The notes beneath the pieces are model-generated. The model saw only the letters and a program-made list of their open reading frames with translations, ran no database searches and was not told the DNA's origin. Of a DNA stretch of 64,000 nt, positions 48,150 to 61,160 are shown piece by piece. The DNA is from Haemonchus contortus (taxonomy: Eukaryota; Nematoda; Chromadorea; Rhabditida; Trichostrongylidae). Each line of letters opens with the position of its first letter. The stretch's first letter is position 1. Made by a program: the position numbers and the translations under genes. Where the stretch lies: positions 8,384,007-8,448,006 of the forward strand of contig LS997562.1 of the NCBI GenBank assembly GCA_000469685.2, written 5' to 3'.

Positions 48150-50170
48150 CTGGAGTGAAAAATTTTCATAAAGTGGCAGAAACTGATTCCGCAGGAGTCG
48201 AGGAAATGATGAGAGTGAGAATGGAGATTGTTGGAAAAACCAAGCAGTGGGTGAGCATCCAGGAAGCGCTCTCAAACACTCTGAGCGTTCGAAACTTATC
48301 ATTAGAGCAGATGAATGGTATTCACAACCTGCCTAGTAACATTCTTTGCCAGGAGAAGTGAAAGTGAAGACAGTTGCATCAGAAGTCCAAGCTAAAGTGG
48401 TAAAAAGGCAGGGGAACGAAGTATTTCTCGAAGGAGAGATGAATAATGTTCAAATTCATTGGAAAATTCACAGAAACGAAGCATTTTGAAGGTCATCGTT
48501 GTTCTCTCGAAGTGGATTCATTAAAAAAACAATGCATTGTTGCATTTTGCCTCTGTTTCCAGTACGTTCGAAACGCTACTTTGGTCTTAATGGCAAAGGA
48601 GGCCGAGATGCTTAAAGCCGAAGAAGCTGTACAAATCCATGACTCTCCCCCTTTCAACAATTACTCAGCTGCTTGGAGTCTTTTATGGGGTTTACCTCGC
48701 ATTCGATCCCTATTTAGGAAAGTGGTAGTTCCTCATTGCCCACTGGTCCCATATGTGAGCTTTAAAGCTCAGCTTTCACCTGTACGAACCCATGATAACA
48801 TGAGCTCAGAAAAATCCCCTACAATCAGCTCAATCCAAAGGAATAGTCAACTTTGTCAGCTCAGCCTGAGTGGGAGCTGGAATTTCATCCCACCTATATA
48901 AGGGGCTGCGTGTCCCTACTTTACCATTGCGGCTATTAGAAAAGAAACACTCCTATCAATTCTTGGTTATTTCTTCTTCCAATTGTAATTAACGTTTAAC
49001 AACCGATCGATACTGCAATAGAGCCGCATGGTTGATTTTTACATCGAAAAATGCTTCGATAATAAATAAATACCGTGACCGCGATGCATGGAGGCAATAA
49101 TTTAGCGTCCATTCGATTCAACCGCCGCTGCAAAAGCAAACGACCATGATTAATGCTTTATTTGCGGCCTCATCACGCCTTACATATGCACACATATGTA
49201 CAGAATCTGCACGAACACATTCAGCCCATTGACGTCACCTCACGTCACCTTCCTCATTGCTTTCCACTCAAGCCAACCACACCACCTACATCGATACTTT
49301 ACGCTTTCCTTTGGGGAACAAAAACAAAGCGGAATTCCTTCATGGTGAACCACCTGACATTCACTACCTGGACACGAGTTCGCTCAAAGTGTTACGTGAA
49401 TGGACTTTGTTCTCGGGTTTATCACGTAGAACCAGCCACATCAAAAACGGATGCAAAAAGCGACCGCTTGAAAGTGACTTCTGGTCTGTCCATCTGCTTC
49501 GAAATTCAGCCTTGCCAGATGTTCACGTGGAGAACGGTCCGTTAAGATCGGGGTTGAATTTGAAAAGAATTGTCGGGCCAAGGTTAAGAAGGGCGGGCGT
49601 AAGCATACCAAACGAAGACTAGCTTCTACCGTATAGTGGACGAGACATTTGATGAATTCGACCTCAAAGGCACGGAACGGAGTCCTGATAAGGCTGAAGT
49701 GGACCTAACCATCAACAATTCTCTTACAAAAAACCCCGAACTGAAAGAGATAACATCCGCGTCAACAAAACACTCCACCCGTCTCGGCTGAACGGATTGA
49801 AACCAGACTTGCCCAACTAGCCTTAACATTGAATGTCTGTTTTCACTTCATTCAGTCTCATTTAATCAGGCGAAAAGAGGCCTTTCGAATGCCTTAAGGA
49901 ATCCCTTCAGATGTCAGTCATGGGGGCCAATTGGAAACGACTGTTTTGACAGATTTTAACAATTCAATCCCTAGCCTTTTGAAAAGTCACGACCTTGGTG
50001 CACTCAAAAAAGATCTATGGCCGATAAGAAAAACATGTAAGGGAATATCTTTTAGTGTAATAGAAAAAAACGACACTTTATCTACAAGTAAAGTACAACA
50101 AATGTTTTCGCTGTGAACAACTGTCCTGCTAGTCCGAAGTAGTTCTTGGAAAGCTGCTTAACAGACACAA
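48150..50170. other. Upstream of the resolved Nudix exons, start exon not found
   Basis: Two plus frames (48446-48901 and 49257-49622, about 120-150 codons) are open but match no family I know and lie opposite to the Nudix gene. An AATAAATAAATA stretch near 49060 could be a LINE tail or a poly(A) signal. Confidence 0.5.
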
Positions 50171-50228
50171 GGCTCCCAAGAACCATGCATCCCCACGGAA
50201 AGCTCCCAAGAACCATGCATCCCCGCAT
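50171..50228. repeat. Two-copy tandem repeat, 30-bp period
   Basis: GCTCCCAAGAACCATGCATC starts at 50172 and again at 50202 without change, followed by CCC and then diverging. A young local duplication. Confidence 0.85.
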
Positions 50229-50527
50229 GCGTCCGTGGGTCGCACAAGTCTTTGAAAGTTTGTTCAGCTCACGGAAACAACCAATTTAGCAATCTTGTTA
50301 GAAAAAAAAGATGAGCGATTCGGCCATTTTAAACCAATACTGCTAAGGTTAACTCCCAAGTCAGGATGCGAACAGCTCAAATTGTAGAAGTCCAAACGTT
50401 TGTGTCGCAGAACTAGTCACGAGAGCTCATCGGCTTTTTCGCGAAATCAGTTCGTCCATCGCGAGTGGGAAAGATGGGATACGACAATATTAGGTTGTGT
50501 GGAACGTATACCCGAAAAATACAGCGG

Positions 50528-50808
50528 TCTAGACTTTTCTCGGGATTTTCTGGAAGCTTCCAGAGACAAGCTACAAGAGGACATCACACACTTGTATGCG
50601 CATAACCTTTATGTTTCAGGCTATAAAATCTTGGCAAGAGGCGCATTTGGAACTGCTTCGAAGGGGCTCCAGGAAGGTTGGGGGAACCATCATATGCTCA
50701 AATAAACCAGAAAGAGGTAGCTGGATATGTTATGCGTATACGAGTGAGCAGCGCCCCTATATAGGAACACAATGGAAGCTTCCGGAAAATCCCGAGAGAA
50801 ATCTAAAC
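50528..50808. repeat. Inverted repeat with heat-shock-element-like palindromes
   Basis: Left arm 50528-50559 (CTTTTCTCGGGATTTTCTGG then AAGCTTCCAG) pairs with right arm 50773-50808 (GGAAGCTTCCGGAAAATCCC then GAGAGAAATC). Each arm carries alternating TTC/GAA units two bases apart: TTCTGGAAGCTTC on the left, GAAGCTTCCGGAA on the right. That is the spacing of an HSF-binding element. The DNA between is not coding. Confidence 0.7.
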
Positions 50809-51060
50809 TAATGCGAACTCTTGGCAGACACTTTCCGGACAGTACCCACTCCGTCCAGGCCTGAGCCACGACTTCCACCCTTAGGAGGATTTCCGAACCA
50901 CCTGTTAGCTCGTACGAGGGAGGGTAAGAGTTCTTAGAGCGATTTGACGCAAGCAATGACGTAAGTGCCCGTAAAGCCGCCGCGGCTTAGGAAAGATGTG
51001 TTCTGAACGCACCAACTGACAAATAAAGGGCATCGGTTACAGAATTGCTCGGGCACCATG

Positions 51061-51862
51061 GACTGGCTGGTACCGATTCACCACCCCAAAATGCGCCACA
51101 CCTCCGACTTCCACTGAAAAATGTAATGGAACTTGAAGGCGATTTAGCCTGTAGAACGACTTGTAGAGCCAGCTGAAGTAGAAATTTTTGTTTTCATCCT
51201 CCTGGGCGAATACGATCACGGTCAGCTCAGGGTAAGGTAAAGAAGAGATGGTGGACTTACAGACTAGGTCCCCTAGGCGACGGTTCTAGAATCAACCCGA
51301 TTTACCCCTGTTGCTCATCACTGCACAAAATCCTGAGCATAAATCCCTTTCAACATTAAAAGCCACTTGTTCCTTAAGCAGCTGTGGCAGCAAGAAACAT
51401 TCCAAAGCAAAATTATCGAACTAATGCCTTTCCCATTTACCAGTGAAAGAAATATATATGGTTCCAATAACATTTTGCTCCAATCGCTAACCTAAAAAGT
51501 AGATAACATTATGAGAATTGACATACTTCTTTCAAGTCACGCCATGCAATTATTTTTTTCATTCTGTTTCCTGGACAGGATACTCATGGGGTGCAGGAAA
51601 CCCTCAACTATTCACGTATTCTGGCCGAGAGTTCTCTGCTCTCTTGCAAGAACCGATGCCAATCCATGAGTCAACCATCTCTTCCCTTATCCTACACTAA
51701 GCTGTTCGCAATCGAATTCACCCGGGAGAACAAAAACAGAGATTTCTACGTCAGCTGGCCCTTACATATCATTCTATAGGTCATATCGCCTTCAAATTCC
51801 ATTACATTTTTCAATTGAAGTCGGATGTGTGAGGGGACAAGCTGGTATTGACCAATTTATGG
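51061..51862. repeat. Fold-back pair, about 195-bp arms, 410-bp loop
   Basis: 51061-51257 is reverse-complementary to 51669-51862. Shared strings, in right-arm orientation, include CCATCTCTTC, GATTTCTACGTCAGCTGGC (TTTCTACTTCAGCTGGC on the other arm), AATTCCATTACATTTTTCA and GAAGTCGGATGTGTG. The arms are clearly diverged. No transposase is visible. Confidence 0.75.
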
Positions 51863-53926
51863 CGTCCAAGTGATTCTGTAGCCGACGCCCTTTGTCAGCC
51901 GGTTAAATTCAGGACACATCATATGGTACTTTTATATTACTGCAGCCGGAACCTGACGCGAGGAAAATGTTGGACAGACTCATCCAGATGTTGTCAAAAG
52001 TGTTAAACACATGGTAAACAAGACAAGACAACAACACTAAAAAATATTCTTGGGAAACCCCATTATGGCATTTTTCCCATTAGTGCTAATTAAGTCACAT
52101 AACACTGTTGTGATCCTTCGTGTTCCTATGCACACCGAGAATGCCCACAGTTCATTAAAGTAATGGATAATTTAAAATACAAGATACAAACCCCTTCCTT
52201 TTTCTCTCAGTCCCCTGCCCCTGCTTTTTTTGATTTCTCTAACAGAAAAAAAACTCGTTCATCGAATGTCACTCCACACCGATGACATTGAAAAGAGAAC
52301 AATGCGATGGGTGATAATCGTCAGAGAATGGGTGAACCTCTCTGAAATACCCCTATGACTATGAGGAGAAATTGACTGGAGCTTTAAAAGCCAACTTGAC
52401 GTTTCCTCAGTCATCACCCTAAACAGGGGCAGCTGCGCTATGACAGGGACTTATTCCCTCGGGGTGTTTTTTTCACAATGACAACTTCAGCTCCCTCGCC
52501 TTCCTTCCATTTGGTTTTCCTTCTGAAGCTACACGTGATCGACAATTCCGTTGGGATATCAGTTAAATATAGCCCGCAAATCATCTTCTTCAAAGAATAA
52601 GAAAACTTGAACCAAAGCCGAGATAAGCTGACACCATTGGCCTGCCCGATAAAAAAGAAATCTTCCACTTTAACCAATTCATCCGGGAGCCTATCCAGCT
52701 TGGACACTCTGGAACTGCACCCCAACCTGCCAATCATTTTACCCATGTGTCGGAAACGACACCTCTCAGAGAATAGCCACCAAAAACTCCGACGTTACAG
52801 CATAATAGGCTACTTCTACATGCTCTAGAGATAAACAACCAGCTGGTTTTCATGAATAAGTCAGTATTATGGCTTCAAAGCTGTCGAATAACATCTTCCT
52901 TTCTAAAATAATATCCCTCTACTTGCAGAAAACTTGCAAACGTCGTGCCTTATTAATCACAAGTGTTTAAACCCCAGCGGTGGAGGCTCGGTTGCACCAG
53001 TTCTCTGCAAAATTGCTTGAGCCCCTCTGCTCCTGGAATTTGATGATAGACACAAATTGCTTGGGAAAAAAGGAAATAAATTAAACGAAGCTTTGACTAA
53101 ACATAAACAAGAGGGAAAAGAATGAAAATGAATTCAATGGTACCTCGATTAGCGACAAAACTTGTGACCACGATTAACATTAACCTTTTTTCTCGGATAT
53201 TTCGGCTTTATTGCCCCTTTTAGAGAGAAGAATAAGCAAACGTTCCCATTGAACTTTGGCTCAAATAGCACTTTAATTTGTGAAATACCGAGATTTCAAT
53301 CAATATCAAAAATTATTCTAATACTCCTCTTCAAATGGGCCTTTCTGCTATGAGCTACGATTTTGTTGAATTAATTTCAATGTACTGATTGGTGTTGGAG
53401 AGTCTACCCACTTTCAAAGATTCCTCCCTTTTCAGGCCTGTGCCAAAGTATTGCCTGCGAAACGCCCCTTGAATAAACATTACGGTCACTGGTGGCCACA
53501 AACTTTACCAATAATCAGGGCTCTGAAAAAGTAAATAGTCAAGACACTTAGAAAGACATAGGACTAGGACAATCAGCTCAGTTGGGAGACCTATTCTACC
53601 GCATCCAAAGTGCATCTCAGATGATTTTTATGAATCGCTGTCCATCCGGGTAGTGAGTGAATCGTGGCTGTCAGTGCTTGCCAGCAAAAAAATGAAACGA
53701 GTTTGCCAAAACGCTCATCAATTCTTCAGATTCCTGAGCTATCCACTCGAACCTTGGACTCCCACAGCGAACGAACGACAGAGTTTGGCCAGTGCGGCTC
53801 CGATCGCTTTTTTTTCATATGTACTGGTCGCTATCTCTGACATCGCAGCCAGTCACCAGAATACAAACATAAATACGTCACAGTCACACTCGTGGCTGTC
53901 ATTGCAACACTTCACTCAGACCTCCT

Positions 53927-54083
53927 TGATAATTAGGTATTAATGGTAATAATCAATGATAGCTAAGAATATTGTTACCACGATCATATCACAATTGCAC
54001 TTCTTCGATAATTAGTAATTAATGGTGATAATCAATGATAGCCAAGAACATTCCTACCACGATCATGTCACAATCGCAGTTCC
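53927..54083. repeat. Two-copy tandem repeat, about 79-bp period
   Basis: TGATAATTAGGTATTAATGG (53927) and CGATAATTAGTAATTAATGG (54006) start two copies that continue through AATCAATGATAGC and TACCACGATCAT to the CACAAT-type end. They differ at about one base in seven. Confidence 0.82.
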
Positions 54084-57000
54084 GGAGCGCCCTACAGTCC
54101 CAAATGCGCTAGTGAATCAGAGTCTGGCAAATGCAATCGCTCCTTCATTTCGAGCTCGACTCGAACATGAAGGAGAACAAGTCTTCCAATGCAGAGGAAG
54201 CTCACAGAAAGAAAGGAAAAAAGACTCGGACAAAAAGAAAAAGAAGTGGGAAATTTTATGGAAATGTTTCATGAGGGTGTGAGCAAAGGAGGATAGTGAG
54301 AAGAGACGACCTGACGAAAAGAATTGATCGTGAAATTTTGCCTTAAAACGCTTTCCATTCGTATCTTTTTCTTTTCTGCAAATTTTTTTTCGATTGCACT
54401 ATGTTCTTGCCACCTGAAGTAATCCTCTCAATCTTCCCGTTTTCCTTGGAAATCCTTTAGTTCGATTCGGTCGTGGCACATCCAACTGACCAGGCTGCGC
54501 TGGCCGAAGCTCGTTTTTGTTGACAAATGGCTAGAACTGATGGGATAGAAGCGGCTGCTTCCATTCAAAACGAAGTGCTTTCATTATCAGCCCTTGCTAA
54601 GACATCGTTGAATGGCTTTCGGGTTGTTCATTAATTAAGTGGCGAGAGAAAAATGTCTTAATCGGTGAAAGATCACTGATGCGTGGCGGCGACTGCAGCA
54701 TCGCACTCTCATCCCGCTCTCAAAACGTACCAAAGACTAAAGATTATACCAGTCACACTACCACTGCTAACGAATCTCAGACCGAGCAAAGAGGAGGTTC
54801 GAGAGCGACCTTCGGGGATACACAAAGTCAAGTTTCAAAACTACTGAGGTACTGGAATGAGCAACGAACTTCAGTGATCAATTTTAAGCCACCTACTGTT
54901 CGTGCCCATGTTTTGCTGCCACTAATCAGCCCCAGAGGACCAAAAATTAACGGACCAAAAATTCAGTACGTGATATTTGAACCATGCAAATGCTACAAAG
55001 CGCCCTTAACTACTGAGCTACCTTGGCTACACTTCTATTCTTCAATTTTTATCGGTTATTTTTCCACTTTTGGAAAAATCCAAAATTTACTGCCATACAT
55101 TCCTACCTACTCACTTTCCCGTTATCCCAACTGATAGGTTTTTTACCAGTTCGGATCCTCTGAGGGTTGCTATCTTTTGATCCTGTTTGAGGTTTTTAGC
55201 GAAATTTCGAACATATTAGTAACGCAGGAAGACAACTCTTTATAGCACTTCGGAATCCCGTCCCTACCCACGCCTCCGCACTCCACAGGACTCCTTCGCC
55301 CTCCCAACAATCGATAACAGAAACTTTACACGAGTTCCTGGAATGTTCACAGCTCACATTCCTTTCATATCAACGGGTTTTCAAGGCGTTCACGAGACCC
55401 TACGGGGTTTCTTCTAAGAAATCCGTACCACATGCTCTATCTGGAACCCAATTCTATTTTAATAACAGCTGTTATCAAGTGAAATATTAATAAGTGCAAA
55501 CGTCAGGTGGCAAATGTCATTTGAGAAAAAAATTCCAATAAATCCGGAAATAACCTTTCTGAGAACAATGCATTCTTTGAAGACTACAAAGCAATCAAAA
55601 ATCTCCCAGAACCAATCAGTTTTGCAAACCGACAGCATCATTGAAGTATACCCAATCGATCACAAACTAAAACATCGGCCACTCAAGTGACTATGCAATA
55701 ATCCTTCTCCAAAATGAAACCCAGACAAATTTCGGTCCCATCCCACTCTTATACCGTTGATACGGTCGAGAAGACATGTGCGAAACCATACCAGCCCGCA
55801 ATAACTTTTCATCTTAGAGGAAACCCCTTTTCCTTAAAACTGGAAAATGATTGCTAATTTTAGCCCGGGGGAGCCCACAACTAATTCGATCTGGAGCAAA
55901 GAAAACGAATAGCTTGTAATGGGCTCTAATTACTATTAGACTCGGCTAATCCCTACTAAATCGAAACGTATAGACAATAAGAAAAAGGAGGGCATTCATG
56001 GGAATCTTGTCTGGTCCTCCTACACCTACACAGCACTGGGAATTAGATGGATGAAGATGATCGCCCAAAACAGCCGCTCTTCCAAGCTACAACCAGGAGA
56101 ACCCTAAGAAGAACTCAGGACCCCGCACATTCAACTCAGAGCTTTTACAGTTTCTCTCAGATATCTCTGCAAGTTACTCGTACTCGATCACGAATACGAC
56201 TTTATTTGAGAAGCGGGTGGCTCCATGACGTCAAGTCCGTCAGCTTACGTAATTTCCTGGCCACGAAAGCGAGCACTCAATGAGACACATGTCAAAAGCT
56301 TTGGGGAGGGAGACATAACGAGAACGAAACAAACGAAAAAAAAAATGTCGTTAATCGCATTGTGTACACAAGAGACGTGACATTATACCCGAATGTGAAG
56401 ACTTTCGGGTAAGGAGCACCTGGTTGGCGTTAGTCAACCCCTTGAAGGGACGAGAGACATGAGAGAGATATTCGACTGCCGTTCAATCGAGAAACCATTC
56501 AATGCCGACCGGGTGCTCTACGAAATTTCACCTTTCACCTATACCTTAAGACTATTCAAATACTTTTCATCTACCATAATGCAGCTCAAATAAAGTCAAA
56601 GCTATATCCCTTCCCCTGTTTTTTTCCCTCACACTCACAGAATGATCCCCTCACTTGAAAACCGCGAAAAGCCGAGTCTATCAGGCTTTCTCACAGACCC
56701 TTACTTAACTTTTTGCTTGCTTATAATGTTTGCACACTTTTTTCTACTTTTTTCAATTAGTGATGTGAAGTTTCTTCTGTTTCTCTTTGTTCCCTACCGC
56801 AAAAAAAAGTAAAAAAAAAGTATATCGTTAGAAAAGAGAAAATGAGATGCCATAAAAACCCCTTCCACTGAAAAAGTTCTATTATATTGCCTAGGCATAC
56901 TTCCATCGGTTGAAAAACCGAATTACTGCTGACTTACCGTAATCAATTATTCACGATTCAATATGCTTCTGTACTTATTATTCATGCAAAATATATATCA

Positions 57001-57454
57001 GCTTTTTTAGTAATACAATAGGCGTTATGTCGGAATTAATTTCCTCTGTAGAGGACGTTTGTGCAGGCTATCATGAGAACCGCATCAACTGTCATATTCA
57101 TCAAACATCGAGATTCAAAGAAAGTATAAGAACATAAGAAGGACTTCATTGCCCAGGCCAAAGCTCAGAGCAAAGGTCTTCTTGCCCAGTCGTGGCATGA
57201 ATCAGAAGAGTGCAAATTTTTAGGCGGACTCATGCCTCAAACTATGGGGCAGAAGTTGCCGTAGACTGTCACAGAAGTTACATTAGGGGAAAGGAATAAT
57301 GTTCATAAATAGCTATTGAAATTTTTAAAGTTGCAAATTTTAAAGTCCAAGAGGATCCTACATCAGTAGGCCTTGTATCACGTGAACTCAAGAGAAAGAG
57401 AATTTCTCAGTGATCGATTTTAAATCGTTTGTCATTGTCGTTCTAGCATCATCC

Positions 57455-57600
57455 AGGATTACCTTAAAGACACTGTTAACGAAAAAGTGGTTTCGGAGAT
57501 TTGCACATGGTTTGAATTCGAAGCCCCCTCTAGTACCATTCGTGCAGGAATGAGGTCGGAAAACGGCTGGATAGGGCACAATAAGGGGCCGGAGAAGTAT
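57455..57600. repeat. MITE fragment, diverged
   Basis: CTTAAAGACACTGTTAACGA, GTGGTTTCGGAGAT and GGATAGGGCACAATAAGGGG follow the order of the 38046 copy. The minus-strand open frame here is a by-product of the repeat. Confidence 0.6.
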
Positions 57601-58736
57601 CCACGGTCGCCCTCCGCCCCTCCATCGGTGTCACGTTAGACGAGTGTCGAGACAATGCGGATTGCTATTATTCGTTCTAGGACCCACGCACAAAAAGCTA
57701 ATCGCCGAGTGATGAGGCGATGTTTTTCTCCCATTCTTCTTTCCTCTGTTTTTCTTTTTGCTGTCGCGACCCCTTATTTGATTTCCTATTCCTAGAGGCT
57801 GAAAAAGGTGAGCTACTTTTGCTGTTACTAAAGTTTTTTTTGTTTATTTATGCTTATAAGTGAATGAATTGCGGATTACCATTGTCTGTTCTTCGCACCA
57901 GGACCCACACGCGCGCAGTGAAACGCACTGTTTAGCTCGTCCGGGTGCCCCACCTTCTTCATTTTTCTGGTTTCATTCACGTCCAACCCCCTTTTAAACG
58001 TTTTTTTCGCGGCCTTTTTTCACTATGAAAACACCGAAGCACGCAGTTTCTTCACCTCAGTCGCACTAGTTTCGATCTTGTCTTTCGTTTTTCATCATGA
58101 TCTGGATTACCCAAAATCATGTTAACGGTGCCTTTAACCTCCTCCTTACTCAGCAACTTCTAAAAAAAACGAGGGTATGGAAGTCGCATTGGTGGAGAAT
58201 TCTATCATAGAAATCTCCAGAAAAGTCTTTCCACCACCACCTAAACCCTGCGCTGGAACCCTAATACCTCCTATGCTAGCCGTAAATCGACCCCCTAGAA
58301 TGAAAACTCATTTCTTATGATTCCCCCATAGAAAGCTCGTTAACTCAGGGGCTCGTTAACTACTTCTCAGGTGTTTCCTCCTCCTACAACCATAGATCTG
58401 TCCATAAATGAGTCACAGCTGTTCACATTTGAGGAAAACACAGAACGAACGGAGCTTTGCAGCACATCCCATTATCGTGAGGATATCACCTTTCCCTCGT
58501 GAACCAGGTACCTGACATATGCCACTCAATTCCACACTCGAGACCTAAGAGTCACTTCTCAGCTCATTTTTAGTAAAAGCTTCCATACGATTTGATTAGC
58601 AGTAATCATAACGACTATCTAGAAAAAAATCATCAGCTCGCACCATGGTTAACTTGATATTACTATGACAACCGTGATGCGATTTGATTCGACATTAGCT
58701 GAGTAACCATGCAAAAGCGAAATTTCTTGGCTCGTA

Positions 58737-59978
58737 TTAGGTTGTCGGAAAAGTATTTGCGCATTTTGGTTTCCATGTTGTGAAATCTTTGGGGATTGCT
58801 CTAGAACCTCCACTGCGGAATATGTGTAAGTGCAGGTCAATGCGCTCTCCACACCATATCTGCCGTAGCATTTCTCAACGGTTATGGCTGCAAGAATCGC
58901 CCTCGACTCAAAGCTAGTCAGACTAGCTTTTCTTCATAAGTTGAGAAAAAACGTTAATCCAAATTGAGCGACAGGGGGAATAGGCGATGCGATAGGACCA
59001 TTCATTGTCTCTAATAGCACGTCAAGAAGTTGGTACAAGAAAATCAAAAATGGCCACTTTGACTGGACCGAAGAACCACGATTTAGGAGACTAGCTGAGC
59101 TTAATGATGACTATCTCCTGAAGCCGGTTGAAGAAGATTCTAAGTTTAGTACCCATCAGCTGAAACAGGAGCTCATAGCCATCGCGACACAACAGCTGTC
59201 CATTCGTATCGCCTTGGAAATTCATGGAGATTCGGAGATATGGATACGTTTTGATCTGGGTGGTCACGACCTCCAAATGAAGAGGGATTCATGCCTAAAC
59301 TTGATGACTTTCCGACGCACCTTCGCATGGCTTGAAGATTTAATCACTGGCGACGAGAAGTGTGTTCCCTACTTAAACCACACGAGGAAGCGCCAGTGGC
59401 TTAGATGCGTAGAGCATGGAATCCCGACCTCCGATCCCGAGTTCCCACCTCAAAAGGCAATGCCAAGCGTTTGAAGCCATTCAACAAGATCGTTCGCTGG
59501 GACTTTCTACCACCAAACTCCGCTGTCAGCACTGAAGCCCAGTGTGCTCTGTGGACCGGATTGCTGCAGCTCTAGGAGAGAAACTCGGGAAAGTCTATTT
59601 TCTCCACGACAGTGCTCGCCCACACTTTTCGAAGGAGACCCAGAAGAAGCTTCAAAGCCCGAGATGGCATGTTACGCCCCATCCACCGTATTCACCAGAC
59701 CTAACTCCAACGGATTATCATCTGCTCCTGTCGCTGTCGGACCATCCGAAAAATAAGAAGTTCAATTATGTGAATCAACTCGAAACGTACATTGACGAGT
59801 TTTCCTCCTCGAAACCTCAGGAATTCTACGCAAGCAGGAACCACAAGTTGCCTGGTGAATGGCAATACCTTGTCGATAATGATGGTGCATATATTTGTTA
59901 ATTGTTAGTTATTGTGAAGGAAAAAAATAAATTCAAAAAAAAATTGCAAAAGGCGCAAATACTTTTCCGACAACCTAA
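58737..59978 (+). mobile_element. Mariner transposon, bandit-like (1242 bp)
   Basis: The terminal inverted repeat TTAGGTTGTCGGAAAAGTAT plus TTGCGC (26 bp) is identical at both ends, and each end is flanked by TA (58735-58736, 59979-59980). The inside encodes a DD34D transposase on the plus strand in several frames. The ends and length fit hookworm mariners described as bandit; that match is from memory. The identical ends suggest a younger insertion than the Tc1-like copy at 39.7 kb. Confidence 0.94.
59000..59901 (+). pseudogene. Mariner transposase, frameshifted
   Basis: Three pieces are readable: an upstream part with WYKKIKNGHFDWTEEPR (about 59029-59080), a middle frame (59214-59474) with ITGDEKCVPYLNHTRKRQW carrying the first catalytic Asp, and a third frame (59542-59901) with LHDSARPHFS (second Asp) and HPPYSPDLTPTDYHL (third Asp of DD34D). 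The frame changes between 59474 and 59542, and the N-terminus is broken by stops. All three catalytic Asp codons survive, but no single frame joins them, so the copy is not autonomous. Confidence 0.92.
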
Positions 59979-59980
59979 TA

Positions 59981-61074
59981 CTAGATATGGATTCCAGGGA
60001 ATTCCATCCCATTCCTTCATAAATGACCAGGTTAGAGCAGTAGTGAAAGGCACCTCCCCACACGTATAATCCATGACCCGAATAGGATTCCTCATCCAAC
60101 CCTCTCCACCCCCCCCCCCTTTCTCCCACCTTCCCCTCTCACACCAGGTGAACGTCCTACTCCCCGTCAACTTCAACGGTATCACGGCGTCCTCGCGAGA
60201 GTAAAGGAGAAACTTACTATATGTATACCGGCTGTTCCTGCACTACGGAGGCCAAGTAGTCTTTGAGTCAAACAGTTATGTATGGCAGTCCAACGCTTGG
60301 CGCTTCTTCTTAATTGAGCGACGTTGACTGATATATTTAGGCCCTTGTTTGACCACAACAAATCACTCGAGCACTTAAGAGAGGAGGTTTATGAGAAATG
60401 TCCTCCCGAAGATCGAGTCGCATCATTTCCGTGCGAACTTACAGGTGACATAGTACAGATTTAAAACATGCACTTCTAGCCACAACGCCAGGCAGCGACA
60501 TATGTTATCATTCTTAGTTTTACAAAATGATTGATTCCAGAGGGAATGGGCAACGAATCAAAAACTAATCATGAAGAAATAGGAATTCAAAAAAAAAACA
60601 GTGGAGACCTATAAAAATCATTGCATTCTCAAAATGCTGGTAATCTAAACATGACAGCAAAACTAGAAGGCCAGTTGTGTTGTCGACCAACTACCAACTC
60701 CTCCAGTGCTCTTCCGCCCACTGCCATCACAATGAGCAGTTCTTAACTGATATATTCCAACAATTACAGATTACTCTGCACCAAATATCACGTAAGCAAA
60801 AGCTTTCCATGGCACCAAATACCCGAACTTTGAAAAAGGAGCTATTTTCAGCCCAGATAAAAAAATCATTAGCGGACAACCGAAAAGTTGCAATGAAAAA
60901 TCATTTCGAGGAACTGTAGCTTTGAAAAAAAGCTCCAAAGGAACCTCCTCGGATCCAGTGCCCAACTGATAAGGTGAAAGGTTCTAAATCTTGATATGTA
61001 TTAGATAATTGATAACTTATTTGTTCACATCCTCATATTTGATAATTTTGGGCCTTAAGGCCTCATAACATTCC
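59981..61074. other. Intergenic, no gene seen
   Basis: Follows the mariner. Contains a C/T-rich tract (about 60095-60140) and short frames only. Confidence 0.55.
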
Positions 61075-61160
61075 ATCCTTTATTCCTTCGCGCGCGACGT
61101 CCCTCTGCCGCGACGCGATAATTTCGTTCCTACTGCATCGCTCCCTAATAAAGGCTCATC
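61075..61160 (+). repeat. CG-rich interspersed repeat, 3' fragment
   Basis: TTCCTTCGCGCGCGACGTCC, GCCGCGACGCGATAATTTCG and TTCCTACTGCATCGCTCCC match the last third of copies 1 and 2. Confidence 0.68.

Larger units (their letters stand above)
51863..58734. other. Intergenic, no assigned gene
   Basis: Low-complexity AT-rich DNA with the tandem repeat at 53927 and the MITE fragment at 57455. Unrecognised frames of about 85-150 codons occur at 52438-52746 (minus), 54022-54282 (plus, ending in a Lys-rich run) and 54679-55134 (plus). None has a domain or splice context that I can support. Confidence 0.55.

Noticed and set aside
52438..52746. 102-codon minus frame
   Set aside because: ATG to stop and of plausible composition, but no family and no flanking exon; kept out for lack of support.
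54679..55134. 151-codon plus frame
   Set aside because: Composition is Ser/Thr-rich with no motif; it sits in AT-rich intergenic DNA without splice or poly(A) context.
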